Of a stretch of 64,000 bases of DNA, positions 11,954 through 20,802 are shown piece after piece (the first letter of the stretch is position 1; each line of letters begins with the position of its first letter). The stretch comes from Saccharopolyspora galaxeae (GTDB taxonomy: Bacteria > Actinomycetota > Actinomycetes > Mycobacteriales > Pseudonocardiaceae). Both the position numbers and the translations under genes were made by a program. Below the pieces are notes generated by a model. The model was given only the letters and a program-made list of their open reading frames with translations. It was not told the DNA's origin and searched no databases. Location: positions 744,001 to 808,000 of the forward strand of contig NZ_JADDUE010000001.1 of assembly GCF_016526145.1 (NCBI RefSeq). Reading direction: 5' to 3'.

Positions 11954-12621
11954 CAGCAGCAGCTCAGCCCGGCCCGGTGCGGGTGTTCCTCGTCGACGAC
12001 CACGCGTTGTTCCGCTCCGGGGTGCGCGCCGAACTGGCCGGTGCCGCGGATCGGGTCGAAGTGGTCGGGGAGGCCGGTTCGGTCGCAGAGGCCGTCGCGG
12101 GCATCGGGCACTACCTCCCGCAGGTCGTGCTGCTCGACGTGCACATGCCCGACGGAGGCGGCGCGGAGGTGCTGCGCCGCACGCGCACCGAGTACCCCGA
12201 CGTGGTCTTCCTGGCGCTGTCGGTCTCCGATGCCGCCGAGGACGTCATCGCGGTGATCCGCGGCGGAGCGCGCGGCTACGTCACCAAGACGATCTCCGGG
12301 CGGGAACTGGCGGACGCGGTGTGCCAGGTGGCCGGTGGTGATCCGGTGTTCTCCCCGAGGTTGGCGGGGTTCGTGCTGGACGCCTTCGCGCAGGGGCCGG
12401 ACTCGGCTCCGGTGAGCGATCCGGAGCTGGACCAGCTCACCCCGCGGGAGCGGGACGTGCTGCGGTTGCTGGCGCGCGGGTACGCCTACAAGGAGATCGC
12501 TTCGGAGCTGTTCATCTCGGTGAAGACGGTCGAGACGCACGTGTCCAGCGTGCTGCGCAAGACGCAGCTGTCGAACCGCTACGAGCTCTCCCGCTGGGCC
12601 AGCGACCGCAGGCTGGTCTGA
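11950..12621 (+). CDS. LuxR/NarL-family response regulator
   Basis: 223 residues. The receiver domain carries acidic residues VDDH, phospho-acceptor Asp in VVLLDVHMPD, and conserved Thr/Lys in the LSVSD and YVTK segments. The C-terminal LuxR helix-turn-helix reads TPRERDVLRLLARGYAYKEIASELFISVKTVETHVSSVLRK. The GTG start is inside the kinase stop (GTGA), so the two are translationally coupled. It ends only 4 bp from the stop of the convergent transporter. It probably controls the divergent pspC promoters through the inverted repeat at 10503-10554. Confidence 0.95.
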   Translation: MTAAAQPGPVRVFLVDDHALFRSGVRAELAGAADRVEVVGEAGSVAEAVAGIGHYLPQVVLLDVHMPDGGGAEVLRRTRTEYPDVVFLALSVSDAAEDVIAVIRGGARGYVTKTISGRELADAVCQVAGGDPVFSPRLAGFVLDAFAQGPDSAPVSDPELDQLTPRERDVLRLLARGYAYKEIASELFISVKTVETHVSSVLRKTQLSNRYELSRWASDRRLV

Positions 12622-12625
12622 GTCC

Positions 12626-13597
12626 TCACTTCATCGGATTGTTGGTGGCGAGGTCCGCGTAGAGCTGCGAGCCGGCCCGCAGCACCGACCTCACTCGCTG
12701 CACCCGCGCGCGTGCCGCGCCGGGCCGTCCCTGCCGGGACAGCGCTACCCCGAGCAGGACCAGCGCGATGCCGCCCACAACGCGCCCGCCGATCTGCTCG
12801 CCGAGCACGAGCCAGCCGAGCAGCACCGAAACCACCGGCATCACGTAGGTGACGGTGGAGGCGGCCGTCGGTCCCTCGTCCGCGATCAGCCGGTAGTTCA
12901 GCGCGAAGCCGACGCCGGTGCCGAACACGCCGAGCACCGCGACGGCCAGCAGCGCGGCGGGCTCGAAGCGCACCGCCGGGAAACCTTCGACGGGCAGCGC
13001 CAGCACCGCGATCCCCGCTGCCGCGGTCAACTGCATCCCCGCCATCGCCAGTGGCGCCGGAGCATCGCCCGAGCTCCCGGTCAAGTGCCGTCCGATGTAG
13101 ACGTACCCGATGCCGTAGCTGGCGGCGGCGGCCAGGCACGCGAGCACTCCCGGGCCCGCGCTGACGGCCTGCCACGGCGCGAGGATCAGCAGCACGCCCG
13201 CGAAACCCAGCGCCAGGCCGCCGAGCTTGCGCGGCGCGAGCGCGCGCTGCTGCCCGAACAGGAAGCCGAACAGCAGCGTCCACAGCGGAGTGGTGGCGTT
13301 CAGGACTCCGGTCAGCCCGGAGTCCACGGAACGCTCGGCGACCCCGTAGAGCATCCACGGCAGGGCGCTGGCGAACAGCCCGGCCACCGCGACGTGCCGC
13401 CACAACCGGCGGTCCGAGCTGAGCCGGATGCCGCGCAGCGCGCACAGCACGACCAGCACCAGCGCACCGAGCACGATCCGGGTGAACGCGATCTGCACCG
13501 GCGACATCGCGGTGAGCGCGATCTTGATCAGCAGGAAGCTCGCGCCCCACAACACCGCCAGCGCGCCGAGTCGCAGGTAGCTGGCCGAAGAAGTCAT
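12626..13597 (-). CDS. EamA/DMT-family permease
   Basis: 323 residues with about ten hydrophobic helices in two EamA repeats (first begins RLGALAVLWGASFLLIKIAL; second near YGIGYVYIGRHLTG). The cytoplasmic C-terminal tail is basic. These transporters export metabolites or amino acids; the substrate is unknown. ATG at 13597 follows a GGGGGA-type site. It is transcribed divergently from a LysR regulator with an inverted-repeat operator between them, a classic regulator/exporter pair. Confidence 0.9.
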   Translation of the reverse strand: MTSSASYLRLGALAVLWGASFLLIKIALTAMSPVQIAFTRIVLGALVLVVLCALRGIRLSSDRRLWRHVAVAGLFASALPWMLYGVAERSVDSGLTGVLNATTPLWTLLFGFLFGQQRALAPRKLGGLALGFAGVLLILAPWQAVSAGPGVLACLAAAASYGIGYVYIGRHLTGSSGDAPAPLAMAGMQLTAAAGIAVLALPVEGFPAVRFEPAALLAVAVLGVFGTGVGFALNYRLIADEGPTAASTVTYVMPVVSVLLGWLVLGEQIGGRVVGGIALVLLGVALSRQGRPGAARARVQRVRSVLRAGSQLYADLATNNPMK

Positions 13598-13703
13598 GAT
13601 TCCCCCTGGTTCCGTCCGCAACCTGCGGACGCCCGTGCCGCGGTTCGCGTGAGTTCCGCGCCGATGACTCCAGCTTCGCCACCGAGGACTCGTTAGCACA
13701 ATC

Positions 13704-13742
13704 GAAATATTCTGAACGGATCTTTCAGCAGTGCTGTACGGT
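13704..13742 (+). promoter_or_regulatory. LysR-type operator and -10 region between the transporter and regulator genes
   Basis: An AT-rich patch in GC-rich surroundings holds GAAATATTC (13704-13712) and CTGAA-N7-TTCAG (13712-13728), two overlapping palindromes. They are followed by the hexamer TACGGT (13737-13742), 6 nt before the ATG at 13749. This suits autoregulation of a leaderless lysR transcript and control of the divergent eamA gene. Confidence 0.6.
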
Positions 13743-13748
13743 CGAGTC

Positions 13749-14645
13749 ATGCTCGACGCCCGCCGGATGCAGGTGCTGCGAGCCGTCGTCACCGGCGGCT
13801 CGATCAGCTCCGCCGCGAGCAACCTCGGCTACACGCCGTCCGCGATCAGCCAGCAGATCAGCGCGCTGGAACGGGAAGCGGGCACCGCGCTGCTGGAGAA
13901 GGTGGGCCGCGGAGTGCGCCCGACCGCCGCAGGCAGCCTGCTGGCCGAACGCGCCGCCGGGCTGGCCGACCTGCTCGCCGATGCCGAAGCCGACCTCGCC
14001 GACCTGCGCGCAGGGCGCACCGGCAGGCTCCGGGTGAGCTACTTCCACACCGCGGGCGTGGGGCTGATCCCGCCTGCCGCGGCGAAGTTCCGCGCGCAAC
14101 TGCCGGGGGTGCGGCTCGACCTCAAGATGATCGACGAAGGCACCCTCGGCGAAGTCACCACCGGCGAAGCCGACGTCGCCGTGATCGTGGTCGGCCGCGA
14201 AATCCCCGAATCGCGCGGAATCCGGGTGCAGCACCTGGTCGACGAGCCGTACCGGGTGGTGCTGCCGCGCGGGCACCCGCTGTCCGACGAGGAACCGATC
14301 GACCTGGCTCGGCTGGCCGACGAGTCCTGGGTGCTCGGCGGCGTCGGCCCGGGAGGGCCCTGCGAGGAGTCGCTGCGGGACGCGTTCGGCAGCGCCGGTT
14401 TCGCGCCGCGGATCGCGCTGGAAACGGAGAACGACTACGCCACGCAGGGATTCGTCGCGGCCGGAATGGGCATCGCGCTGCAGCCGCGGCTGGCGCTGGG
14501 GATCGTGCATCCCGGTGTCGTGATCCGCGACGTCTGCCGCCCGGAGCCGGTGCGGCGGATCTACACCGCCGTGCGCGAAGCGGTGGCCGACCAGTCGGCT
14601 ACCCGGACGCTGCTGTCGACGCTGGCCGAGATCGCGGCGGCCTGA
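13749..14645 (+). CDS. LysR-family transcriptional regulator
   Basis: 298 residues. The N-terminal winged helix-turn-helix (MQVLRAVVTGGSISSAASNLGYTPSAISQQISALEREAG) is followed by a periplasmic-binding-like effector domain beginning near residue 90 (GRLRVSYFHTAGVGLIPPA). ATG at 13749 gives the usual LysR N-terminus and lies 6 nt after a TACGGT hexamer, so the mRNA may be leaderless. The divergent EamA permease is its likely target. The co-inducer is unknown. Confidence 0.93.
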   Translation: MLDARRMQVLRAVVTGGSISSAASNLGYTPSAISQQISALEREAGTALLEKVGRGVRPTAAGSLLAERAAGLADLLADAEADLADLRAGRTGRLRVSYFHTAGVGLIPPAAAKFRAQLPGVRLDLKMIDEGTLGEVTTGEADVAVIVVGREIPESRGIRVQHLVDEPYRVVLPRGHPLSDEEPIDLARLADESWVLGGVGPGGPCEESLRDAFGSAGFAPRIALETENDYATQGFVAAGMGIALQPRLALGIVHPGVVIRDVCRPEPVRRIYTAVREAVADQSATRTLLSTLAEIAAA

Positions 14646-14673
14646 GCGGCGAGTGCGTTGCCCGCGCCGCCGG

Positions 14674-16245
14674 CTAGCCGATCCGGGAGTCGCTGTTGAT
14701 CAGCGGCTCACCATCGCGGGCGACCATGCCGAGCAGGTGCCTTTCGCGGCTCTTCTTCCCGTTCTTCTCGAACTCCAGCTGCACCAGCACCTTGGAACCC
14801 GCCGACTTCGGCTTGCCGAGCACCTTCACGTCGTCGACGGACTCCCAGAACGACTCGTAGCTGTCCTTGCCCATGGTCTGCATGTTCGGCCCGAGCAGCG
14901 ACCACGACTTGTCCAGGTCGTCGGGAACCAGCGAGTAGTAGGTCTTGACGGTGTTCTCGACGTCGTTGTTGGTCGGCTGCTTGTCCTTGTCCTTCGAGCT
15001 GGTCGAGCTCGGCGGCGCACTGCTGGTGGTCGGCGCGGCCGAGGACGTCGGCGGGGCCGTCGTCGCGGGCGCCGAAGTCGTCGCCACCGGCTGCGCGGGC
15101 GGCGGCGGGGGAGCGGCCTGCGGCGGGTTCGGGCCGTCGGCCCGCTTGCCGCCTCCGCCCCACGCGTTCGCGGCCAGCACTCCCACGAGTACGGCTACCA
15201 CCAGCGCCAATGCCCACAGCAGCACAGCCCTGCGAGTTCCGCTGCGCCGCGGCTCCGCCGCGACCGGCGTCTGCCCGACCTGCGTCGGCGGGTTGCCGCC
15301 CGCTGACGGCGCACCGGAGACCCGGGTCGCGGTCGCTTCCCGTTGCGGCTGCTGGCGGGTCGCCGCGGCAGGCGGGGCCGGACGCTGCCAGCCCGCGGCC
15401 GGAGTCGAACCGCCCGGCAGCGGACGGCCTTCCGCGACCGCCAGCAGCATCGCGCGGGTCTGCGCCATCGTCGGGCGATCCACCGGATCCGGGCGCAGCA
15501 CCTGCATCAGCGCCGGCGCCAGCGGCCCGGCCTGCCGGGGCGGCTCCACCTGGCCGCGCGCCACCCGGTGCAGCAGGCTGATCGCGTTCTCGTCGGTGCC
15601 GAACGGCGGCTCGCCCTCCACCGCCGCGTACAGCGTGGCGCCCAGCGAGAACACGTCCGAAGCCGGCGCCGGGTCCCGGCCCATCGCCACCTCCGGCGAG
15701 AGGTACGCCGGAGTGCCCGCCAGGATGCCGCTCTTGGTCACCGACACGTCGCCGATGGCGCGGGAGATGCCGAAGTCCGTGATCTTGGCGATGCCGTTGT
15801 CGCCGAGCAGGATGTTGCCGGGCTTGAGGTCGCGGTGCACGATCCCGGCCATGTGCGCGGCGGCCAGCGCGCCTGCCACCTGCGAGCCGATCCGCGCCAC
15901 CGACTGCGGCGGCAGCACGCCCTGCTCGGACAGCACCGAGGCCAGGCTCTGCGAGGGCAGGTACTCCATGACCAGCACCGGCTGGCCCTCGTCCTCGGCC
16001 ACGTCGAAGACCACGATGGCGTTCTGGTGCTGCAACCGGGCGGCGATCCGGCCCTCGCGCATCGCGCGCTGGCGCGCCTCCTCGGTTTCCTCATCGGTGT
16101 AACCGGGTTGGAGCAGCAGTTGCTTGACGGCGACCGTGCGGTGCAACCGGTCGTCGACCGCGCGCCACACGGTTCCCATGGCGCCGCTGCCGATCTGCTT
16201 CTCCAGCCGGTAGCGGCCCGTGATCAAACGGCCCTCGGCGCTCAC
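14674..16245 (-). CDS. Serine/threonine protein kinase with extracytoplasmic C-terminal domain
   Basis: 523 residues. The PknB-type kinase domain (about residues 10-265) has the G-loop GSGAMGTVW, catalytic lysine K41 (VAVKQ), HRDLKPGN with D139, DFG at 157-159 and activation-loop end GTPAYLSPE, so it should be active. A linker leads to one membrane helix (about 335-357), then a Pro/Ser/Thr-rich spacer. The final ~95 residues form an alpha+beta domain (VKTYYSLVPDDLDKSWSLL onward) resembling NTF2/SnoaL folds rather than PASTA repeats. GTG at 16245 has AGGAGA 6 nt upstream. It follows the second kinase by 160 bp. Confidence 0.93.
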   Translation of the reverse strand: MSAEGRLITGRYRLEKQIGSGAMGTVWRAVDDRLHRTVAVKQLLLQPGYTDEETEEARQRAMREGRIAARLQHQNAIVVFDVAEDEGQPVLVMEYLPSQSLASVLSEQGVLPPQSVARIGSQVAGALAAAHMAGIVHRDLKPGNILLGDNGIAKITDFGISRAIGDVSVTKSGILAGTPAYLSPEVAMGRDPAPASDVFSLGATLYAAVEGEPPFGTDENAISLLHRVARGQVEPPRQAGPLAPALMQVLRPDPVDRPTMAQTRAMLLAVAEGRPLPGGSTPAAGWQRPAPPAAATRQQPQREATATRVSGAPSAGGNPPTQVGQTPVAAEPRRSGTRRAVLLWALALVVAVLVGVLAANAWGGGGKRADGPNPPQAAPPPPPAQPVATTSAPATTAPPTSSAAPTTSSAPPSSTSSKDKDKQPTNNDVENTVKTYYSLVPDDLDKSWSLLGPNMQTMGKDSYESFWESVDDVKVLGKPKSAGSKVLVQLEFEKNGKKSRERHLLGMVARDGEPLINSDSRIG

Positions 16246-16405
16246 AGGTCTCTCCTGGTGCTGCGGTGTCTGCTTCGGTACGGACCGGACCCCCGAGACC
16301 GGTTCTTGCTCGACGGCTTCACGTTACTGGTGCGGCGATCGCCGAACGCAATGCGGCCGGGGTTCGCGTCCCGGACGCGAACCCCGGCCTGCCACGGCAC
16401 CGGGG

Positions 16406-17875
16406 TCAGCTCGACGGCTGCTGGTTGGCGCTGACCTGACCGGACTGCGGCGATCCGGTCTGGGTCGAACCACCCGTGGTCGGCTGCGACGACGAGCCGC
16501 CGCCGGAGGTCGGCGAGCTCGTCTCGGTCGGCTGCGACGAGGTCGGCTGCTGCGTGGAGGTCGGCTGCGAACTCTCCTGCGTGGAGGTCGGCGTGCTGGT
16601 CTCGCTCTCCTCGGAGGTGGTCTCCGCGGACGACGAGGTCTCCTCGGACGTGGTCGGTGCAGGCGGCGGAGGCGGCAGCGGCCCCTGCGTGGTGTCCTGC
16701 TGGTTGCCCGCCGGGTCCGGCGGCGGCTTGCTGCCCAGGAACGCCGAGGTCACCAGCACCGCCACCACGGCGACCGCGACCAGCGCGATGCCGGAGATGA
16801 CCACCGGGCGCTTGCTGCGCTTCGGCGGCACGTCCAGCGCCGCGTCCCCGCGCGGGTCCGAGCCCATGTAGGAGGTGCGCGGGTGGTGCTCCTGCGCGCT
16901 GTAGGGGTCCTCGTCGTAGTAGGCGACGGTGGTGCCGTTGCCCTGCTGGTTCGTGCCGACGACGCTGGTCGGCTGCAGGTCCGGCTGGCTGCCCGACTCC
17001 GGGTCGAACGCGGGCGGGATCGGCGCGGCCGAGGTCGGCACCGAGGTCACCGAGTAGCCGTCGGCGACCGTCTGCAGCATGTCCCGCACCTGGGCCATGT
17101 CCGGCCGGTCCTCGACGCGGGCCTGCATCATCGCCATCAGCGGTTCGCCCATGGCCCCGGACTGCTGCGGCGGGTCGATCCGGCCCGCGGCGACCGCGTG
17201 CAGCAGCGCCAGCGTGTTCTCGTTGAGCCCGAACGGCGGGCGGCCCTCGATCGCCGCGTAGAGCGTGGCGCCCAGCGAGAACACGTCGGACGCACCGGTC
17301 GGCTCCTGGCCCATCGCGACGTCCGGCGACAGGTACGCGGGCGTGCCCGCCAGCATTCCCGTCTTGGTCACCTGCACGTCGCCCTGGGCGCGCGAGATGC
17401 CGAAGTCGGTGATCTTCACCGTGCCGTTGTCGCCGAGCAGGATGTTGCCGGGCTTGATGTCGCGGTGCACCACCCCTGCGGAGTGCGCGGCGCCGAGCGC
17501 CGCCGCCACCTGCGCACCGATCCGAGCCACCTCTCGCGGCGGCAGCGGACCGTGCTCGGACATCATCGCGCCCAGGCTGGTGGACGGCAGGTATTCCATG
17601 ACCAGCACCGGCTGGCCCTCGTCCTCGGCTACGTCGTAGACCGAGATCGCGTGCTGGTGCTGGAGGCGGGCCGCGATCCGGCCTTCCCGCATTGCCCGCT
17701 GCCGCGCTTCCTCGGCCTCACCCGGGTCCAGTCCGGGCTGCAACAACAACTGCTTGACCGCGACAGTGCGGTGCAGGCGTTCATCCACACACTCCCACAC
17801 CACGCCCATCGCGCCACTGCCGATGCGTCGCTGCACTCGGTAGCGTCCGGCGACCAGGCGACCTTCGTCGCTCAC
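16406..17875 (-). CDS. Serine/threonine protein kinase with Ser/Thr/Pro-rich extracellular tail
   Basis: 489 residues and clearly paralogous to the downstream kinase (same [38 protein letters not shown] and GTPAYLSPD motifs). One membrane helix lies at about residues 357-379. The extracellular part is about 110 residues of low complexity built from repeated TS, SS, TE and Q-P words, with no recognisable folded domain or PASTA repeat; it may span or contact peptidoglycan. GTG at 17875 has GGGGAGA 5-6 nt upstream. The pair probably arose by duplication, after which the downstream copy kept or gained an NTF2-like sensor. Confidence 0.92.
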   Translation of the reverse strand: MSDEGRLVAGRYRVQRRIGSGAMGVVWECVDERLHRTVAVKQLLLQPGLDPGEAEEARQRAMREGRIAARLQHQHAISVYDVAEDEGQPVLVMEYLPSTSLGAMMSEHGPLPPREVARIGAQVAAALGAAHSAGVVHRDIKPGNILLGDNGTVKITDFGISRAQGDVQVTKTGMLAGTPAYLSPDVAMGQEPTGASDVFSLGATLYAAIEGRPPFGLNENTLALLHAVAAGRIDPPQQSGAMGEPLMAMMQARVEDRPDMAQVRDMLQTVADGYSVTSVPTSAAPIPPAFDPESGSQPDLQPTSVVGTNQQGNGTTVAYYDEDPYSAQEHHPRTSYMGSDPRGDAALDVPPKRSKRPVVISGIALVAVAVVAVLVTSAFLGSKPPPDPAGNQQDTTQGPLPPPPPAPTTSEETSSSAETTSEESETSTPTSTQESSQPTSTQQPTSSQPTETSSPTSGGGSSSQPTTGGSTQTGSPQSGQVSANQQPSS

Positions 17876-18350
17876 CGACGTCTCCCCGTACTGCTCTCGA
17901 TGCCCGCACGGGCTCGCGCCGCACCCCTCGGGATGGGCTGCGCCCCGCCGGGCAACGGCGGATTTGGCGGACCGGTTCGGCCCTCCGACATGTACACGTT
18001 CCTTGCTCCGCGGCCCGGTTTCGGCCCGGAAGCCGGACCTTGCCGCGGTACGGCAGCCTAGCCGACGCCTTCGCGGCATAGGCCCGAAGTCGCGAGATCC
18101 GACTGCCCGATCTGCACCGCGCGTGTCGCGACCCCGCCGTGTTGCGAATCGTTCCGGTCGGCCGAAGTGTTTCCGCAGTCCACGCCGCGGGTGGTGCGGC
18201 CGACCGGGGAGCACTGCCGAAGCGTTGATCGACTCGCGATCCGAATCCGGTGCGCGGCCGGGCGGCGCTGCGGCGGCCACGAGCCGACGGACGTCGTTGC
18301 CGCATTGTTGTGATCCCGCAGAACGGTACCGCCGCAGCGTTGTGCCGTGG
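17876..18350. other. Gene-free 475 bp upstream of the kinase pair
   Basis: All open frames here are antisense or out-of-frame shadows. Apart from the ribosome site of the kinase at 17875 I see no hairpin, operator or small gene I can support. It probably contains the promoter for the two kinases. Confidence 0.4.
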
Positions 18351-19076
18351 TCAGCGGGGGAAGTGCTGGGCCGACAGCAGCTCCGCGCGCACGATCACCG
18401 GCCTGCGGTCGCCGGTGACGGTGATCCGATGCCGCAGCACCAGCCTGGCTCCGTCCGCATAACCCACTTCGACCTCGCTGCGCACCACGTTCGGGCCGAG
18501 CGCGCGTACCTGCAACGGGCGGACCGTCGTCGCCTCCGACCAGGCGCGCGCGACTTCGGCCTGCGGAGACAGCAGCACTCCCGGTGCGAGTCTGGCGACC
18601 GCCGTGCCCGGGGCCGATCCCAGGTCCCGGTAGAACGCCCGCACCGCTTCCACCGCCGCGCGCGGCGTCCCGGCCGCCGGGTTCACGCCGCTCAGCGGTT
18701 CGCCGGGCGGTTCCGGCGGCCGGACTGCGGCCTGCTGCACGCCGCCGTCCCGCTTGCCGCGCAGCACGTCGGGGCGGAATGCGAGCTCGCCGTGCGGCGC
18801 CTCCTCGGGAACCGCGACATCCGAGCTGAACCTCGCGGTGATCGTGCCGGCCGCGACGGCCGAGCCGAGCAGCAGCACGCCGCACAACGTTCCGATGATG
18901 ATGCGGAAGCGCAGCGGCGCCGAGGGCGCGGGCACGGCGTCGTCGCTGCCGAGCAGCTCCTTGACGAGCTGCTCGGTCCTGGCCGCCTCGTCCGGTGTTG
19001 GGGTGAAGTGCGGTAACCAGCGGAGTTCCGGATCGCGGCGGACCGGAACCGGTTCGGTGGTACGTCGGTGCCGCAT
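18351..19076 (-). CDS. Membrane-anchored protein with extracytoplasmic NTF2-like domain
   Basis: 241 residues: a cytoplasmic N-terminus of about 55 residues, one membrane helix (about 57-79, IIIGTLCGVLLLGSAVAAG), a linker, then an alpha+beta domain beginning AAVEAVRAFYRDLG and ending in four predicted strands. The pattern (helix with FY, Trp, then alternating strands) is like the C-terminus of the kinase encoded at 14674-16245. ATG at 19076 has GAGGAGG upstream, at rather long spacing; ATG 19145 is an alternative. No known family name can be given. It may be a stand-alone ligand-binding partner of the adjacent kinases. Confidence 0.65.
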   Translation of the reverse strand: MRHRRTTEPVPVRRDPELRWLPHFTPTPDEAARTEQLVKELLGSDDAVPAPSAPLRFRIIIGTLCGVLLLGSAVAAGTITARFSSDVAVPEEAPHGELAFRPDVLRGKRDGGVQQAAVRPPEPPGEPLSGVNPAAGTPRAAVEAVRAFYRDLGSAPGTAVARLAPGVLLSPQAEVARAWSEATTVRPLQVRALGPNVVRSEVEVGYADGARLVLRHRITVTGDRRPVIVRAELLSAQHFPR

Positions 19077-19238
19077 CTCGGTGCGGGCCTCCTCGGGGGA
19101 CGACGCGCGGGCGCCATGCACACGTACTCCCGCTGGGGCGCGCATGGGTGCCCCAGGCCCGCGGTTCACCTGAAAGAGGATCAGGAATCCGGAGCCGAAC
19201 GGCACGAACAGAGCAAGTGGCTACGCAGCGCAGGCGGC

Positions 19239-20225
19239 TCAGCCCGCTGGTTCGTCGGCGAACATCCGCGGATCGCTGCCCGCGGTGAAGCGCAGCCGGC
19301 GCTGCTGCTCGTGCACCGAGCCGTCGGGACGCTTGATGCGCAGGTCCGTCACGGTCCCGGAAGACGCGGCGGTCACCGCGACGACTTCGACCGACTCGGC
19401 CCGGTCGTAGCGCGCGGCGAACGCTTCGTACCCGTCGTTGCGCAGCGCACCGGTGGTCATCGAGTACGCCGAGGGGAGATCGCCGGAACTGATCGCGGCG
19501 AAGTACTCGCCGGAGCGTTCCGCCACCAACTGCGGATCCGCCAGCGTCAGCAGCTCGTTGCGGAAAGTCGTCTCCGGTGTCGTCGGCTCGGCCGGTGCCG
19601 GTGCGGGCTCGGCGTCGTCCGCGGGTGGTGCGACGGGCGGGGCGGCGACCGCCGGTGTTCCCGGTGCGGGCGGTTCGTGCTGGTGCTGAGGCCGCTGCGG
19701 CAGCGGGACGGACTGCGGCCGCGGGTCCGAAGCGGACGGCGGGACCACCGCCTCCGCCGGAAGCGACGCCAAGGGCAGCGGCCGGTCCGGTTGCAGCTCC
19801 GGGTATCCGCGGAAGCGCGGCATCCCGGGCAGCTGCAGACCGTCGATCGATTCGGAAGGGCCGACCGCGTTGGCCATCACCAGCAACAGGCCGCCGAGCG
19901 CGGCACCGGAGGCGGCCACCGCGAACCACGCCGCGCGCCGGGATGAGCGGGGCGGGGTGACCGAGGCGGGCACCATGCCGAGGTCGAACTTGTGCAGGCC
20001 GCCGGTGGGATCGGTGTCCGCCAGCGGATCGTCCGGTGGTGCGCTCGCCCGGTGCTTGCCGCCGTCGGACGCGAGCTCACCGGACCAGCGCACCGCCCGG
20101 TCGCCGCGGCCGACCCGGCGGGCCAGCGCGGGATGCGGAGGACTCGATCGTTCGGGAGCGGCGATGGGTCGTTCGGGCGCGACGATTGGTCGGAGCGCTG
20201 AACCGGATGCCGCCGAATGGCTCAT
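19239..20225 (-). CDS. Membrane-anchored protein with Pro/Ala-rich linker and C-terminal NTF2-like domain
   Basis: 328 residues: about 95 charged cytoplasmic residues, one membrane helix (about 96-120, AAWFAVAASGAALGGLLLVM), a roughly 110-residue Pro/Ala/Glu-rich linker, and a C-terminal alpha+beta domain starting near LADPQLVAERSGEYFAAISSG. The last part has the same helix-then-strands pattern as the preceding minus-strand protein. ATG at 20225 is the only plausible start. It belongs to the same directional run as the two kinases and may be their substrate or sensor partner. Function unknown. Confidence 0.65.
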   Translation of the reverse strand: MSHSAASGSALRPIVAPERPIAAPERSSPPHPALARRVGRGDRAVRWSGELASDGGKHRASAPPDDPLADTDPTGGLHKFDLGMVPASVTPPRSSRRAAWFAVAASGAALGGLLLVMANAVGPSESIDGLQLPGMPRFRGYPELQPDRPLPLASLPAEAVVPPSASDPRPQSVPLPQRPQHQHEPPAPGTPAVAAPPVAPPADDAEPAPAPAEPTTPETTFRNELLTLADPQLVAERSGEYFAAISSGDLPSAYSMTTGALRNDGYEAFAARYDRAESVEVVAVTAASSGTVTDLRIKRPDGSVHEQQRRLRFTAGSDPRMFADEPAG

Positions 20226-20346
20226 GGTCGGGCAGGCTAGGCAGCAACGAGCGTCCCGCGCGTCACACGAGCAGGTGAGAAAGGCCAGCTCCGCCCGGAC
20301 GGGTTACTGGCGCTGCCGGTCCGGCGGTTGCGGCCGGACCGGGACT

Positions 20347-20667
20347 TCAGTACTGCCCGCTGCGGAACTTGGTCTGGCTGCTCTGCAACGCCTTCAGCGA
20401 GACGGCACCGCCACCGGCGCCGAGCAGCATGGCGAAGATGTCCGCCCCGACGGCACCGCCGCTGGCGATCAGCAACGCCAGCAGCGTGACGCCCAGCGTC
20501 ACGCCCGCCACCGGTAGCCGCTTGCGCGCGAAGTCCACCGCGGGCTGGCCACCGGGACGCTTGCGCGCCGCGGAGGTCAGCATCCCCAAGTAGACCGCGT
20601 GGCCACCGGCTGCCAGCACCGCCACGACGGTCACGAGCCAGGCGACGAGGTCAACGATTGCGCTCAT
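20347..20667 (-). CDS. Small membrane protein
   Basis: 106 residues with three hydrophobic segments (IVDLVAWLVTVVAVLAAGGHAVYLG, LPVAGVTLGVTLLALLIASG and ADIFAMLLGAGGGAV) and a basic loop AARKRPGG. The C-terminus is polar and ends in FRSGQY. No family recognised. ATG at 20667 fits the hydrophobic N-terminus. It lies 121 bp upstream of the NTF2-like protein gene on the same strand and may be the first gene of that envelope cluster. Confidence 0.65.
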   Translation of the reverse strand: MSAIVDLVAWLVTVVAVLAAGGHAVYLGMLTSAARKRPGGQPAVDFARKRLPVAGVTLGVTLLALLIASGGAVGADIFAMLLGAGGGAVSLKALQSSQTKFRSGQY

Positions 20668-20772
20668 GCCACCAGTCTGCCCGCACCGCGAGCCGTCCGG
20701 TATGGGGGATATCCCGGAAACGCCCCCGGCGCGGGCTGCCGGCCGCGAAAATGGTTGTCCCCGACCCTGGAT

Positions 20773-20796
20773 TGAGATGGGTCTCACGCATAGGTT
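20773..20796 (+). promoter_or_regulatory. Promoter/operator of the SDR gene
   Basis: TGAGA-TGGG-TCTCA (20773-20786) is an inverted repeat immediately before the -10-like hexamer TAGGTT (20791-20796). That hexamer lies 6 nt before the ATG at 20803, suggesting a leaderless transcript with an overlapping operator. Confidence 0.45.
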
Positions 20797-20802
20797 CGCG
20801 CT

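Noticed and set aside
14674-17875. PASTA repeats in the two Ser/Thr kinases
   Set aside because: The extracellular parts are an NTF2-like domain and a low-complexity tail respectively; no PASTA-type strand/helix pattern is visible.
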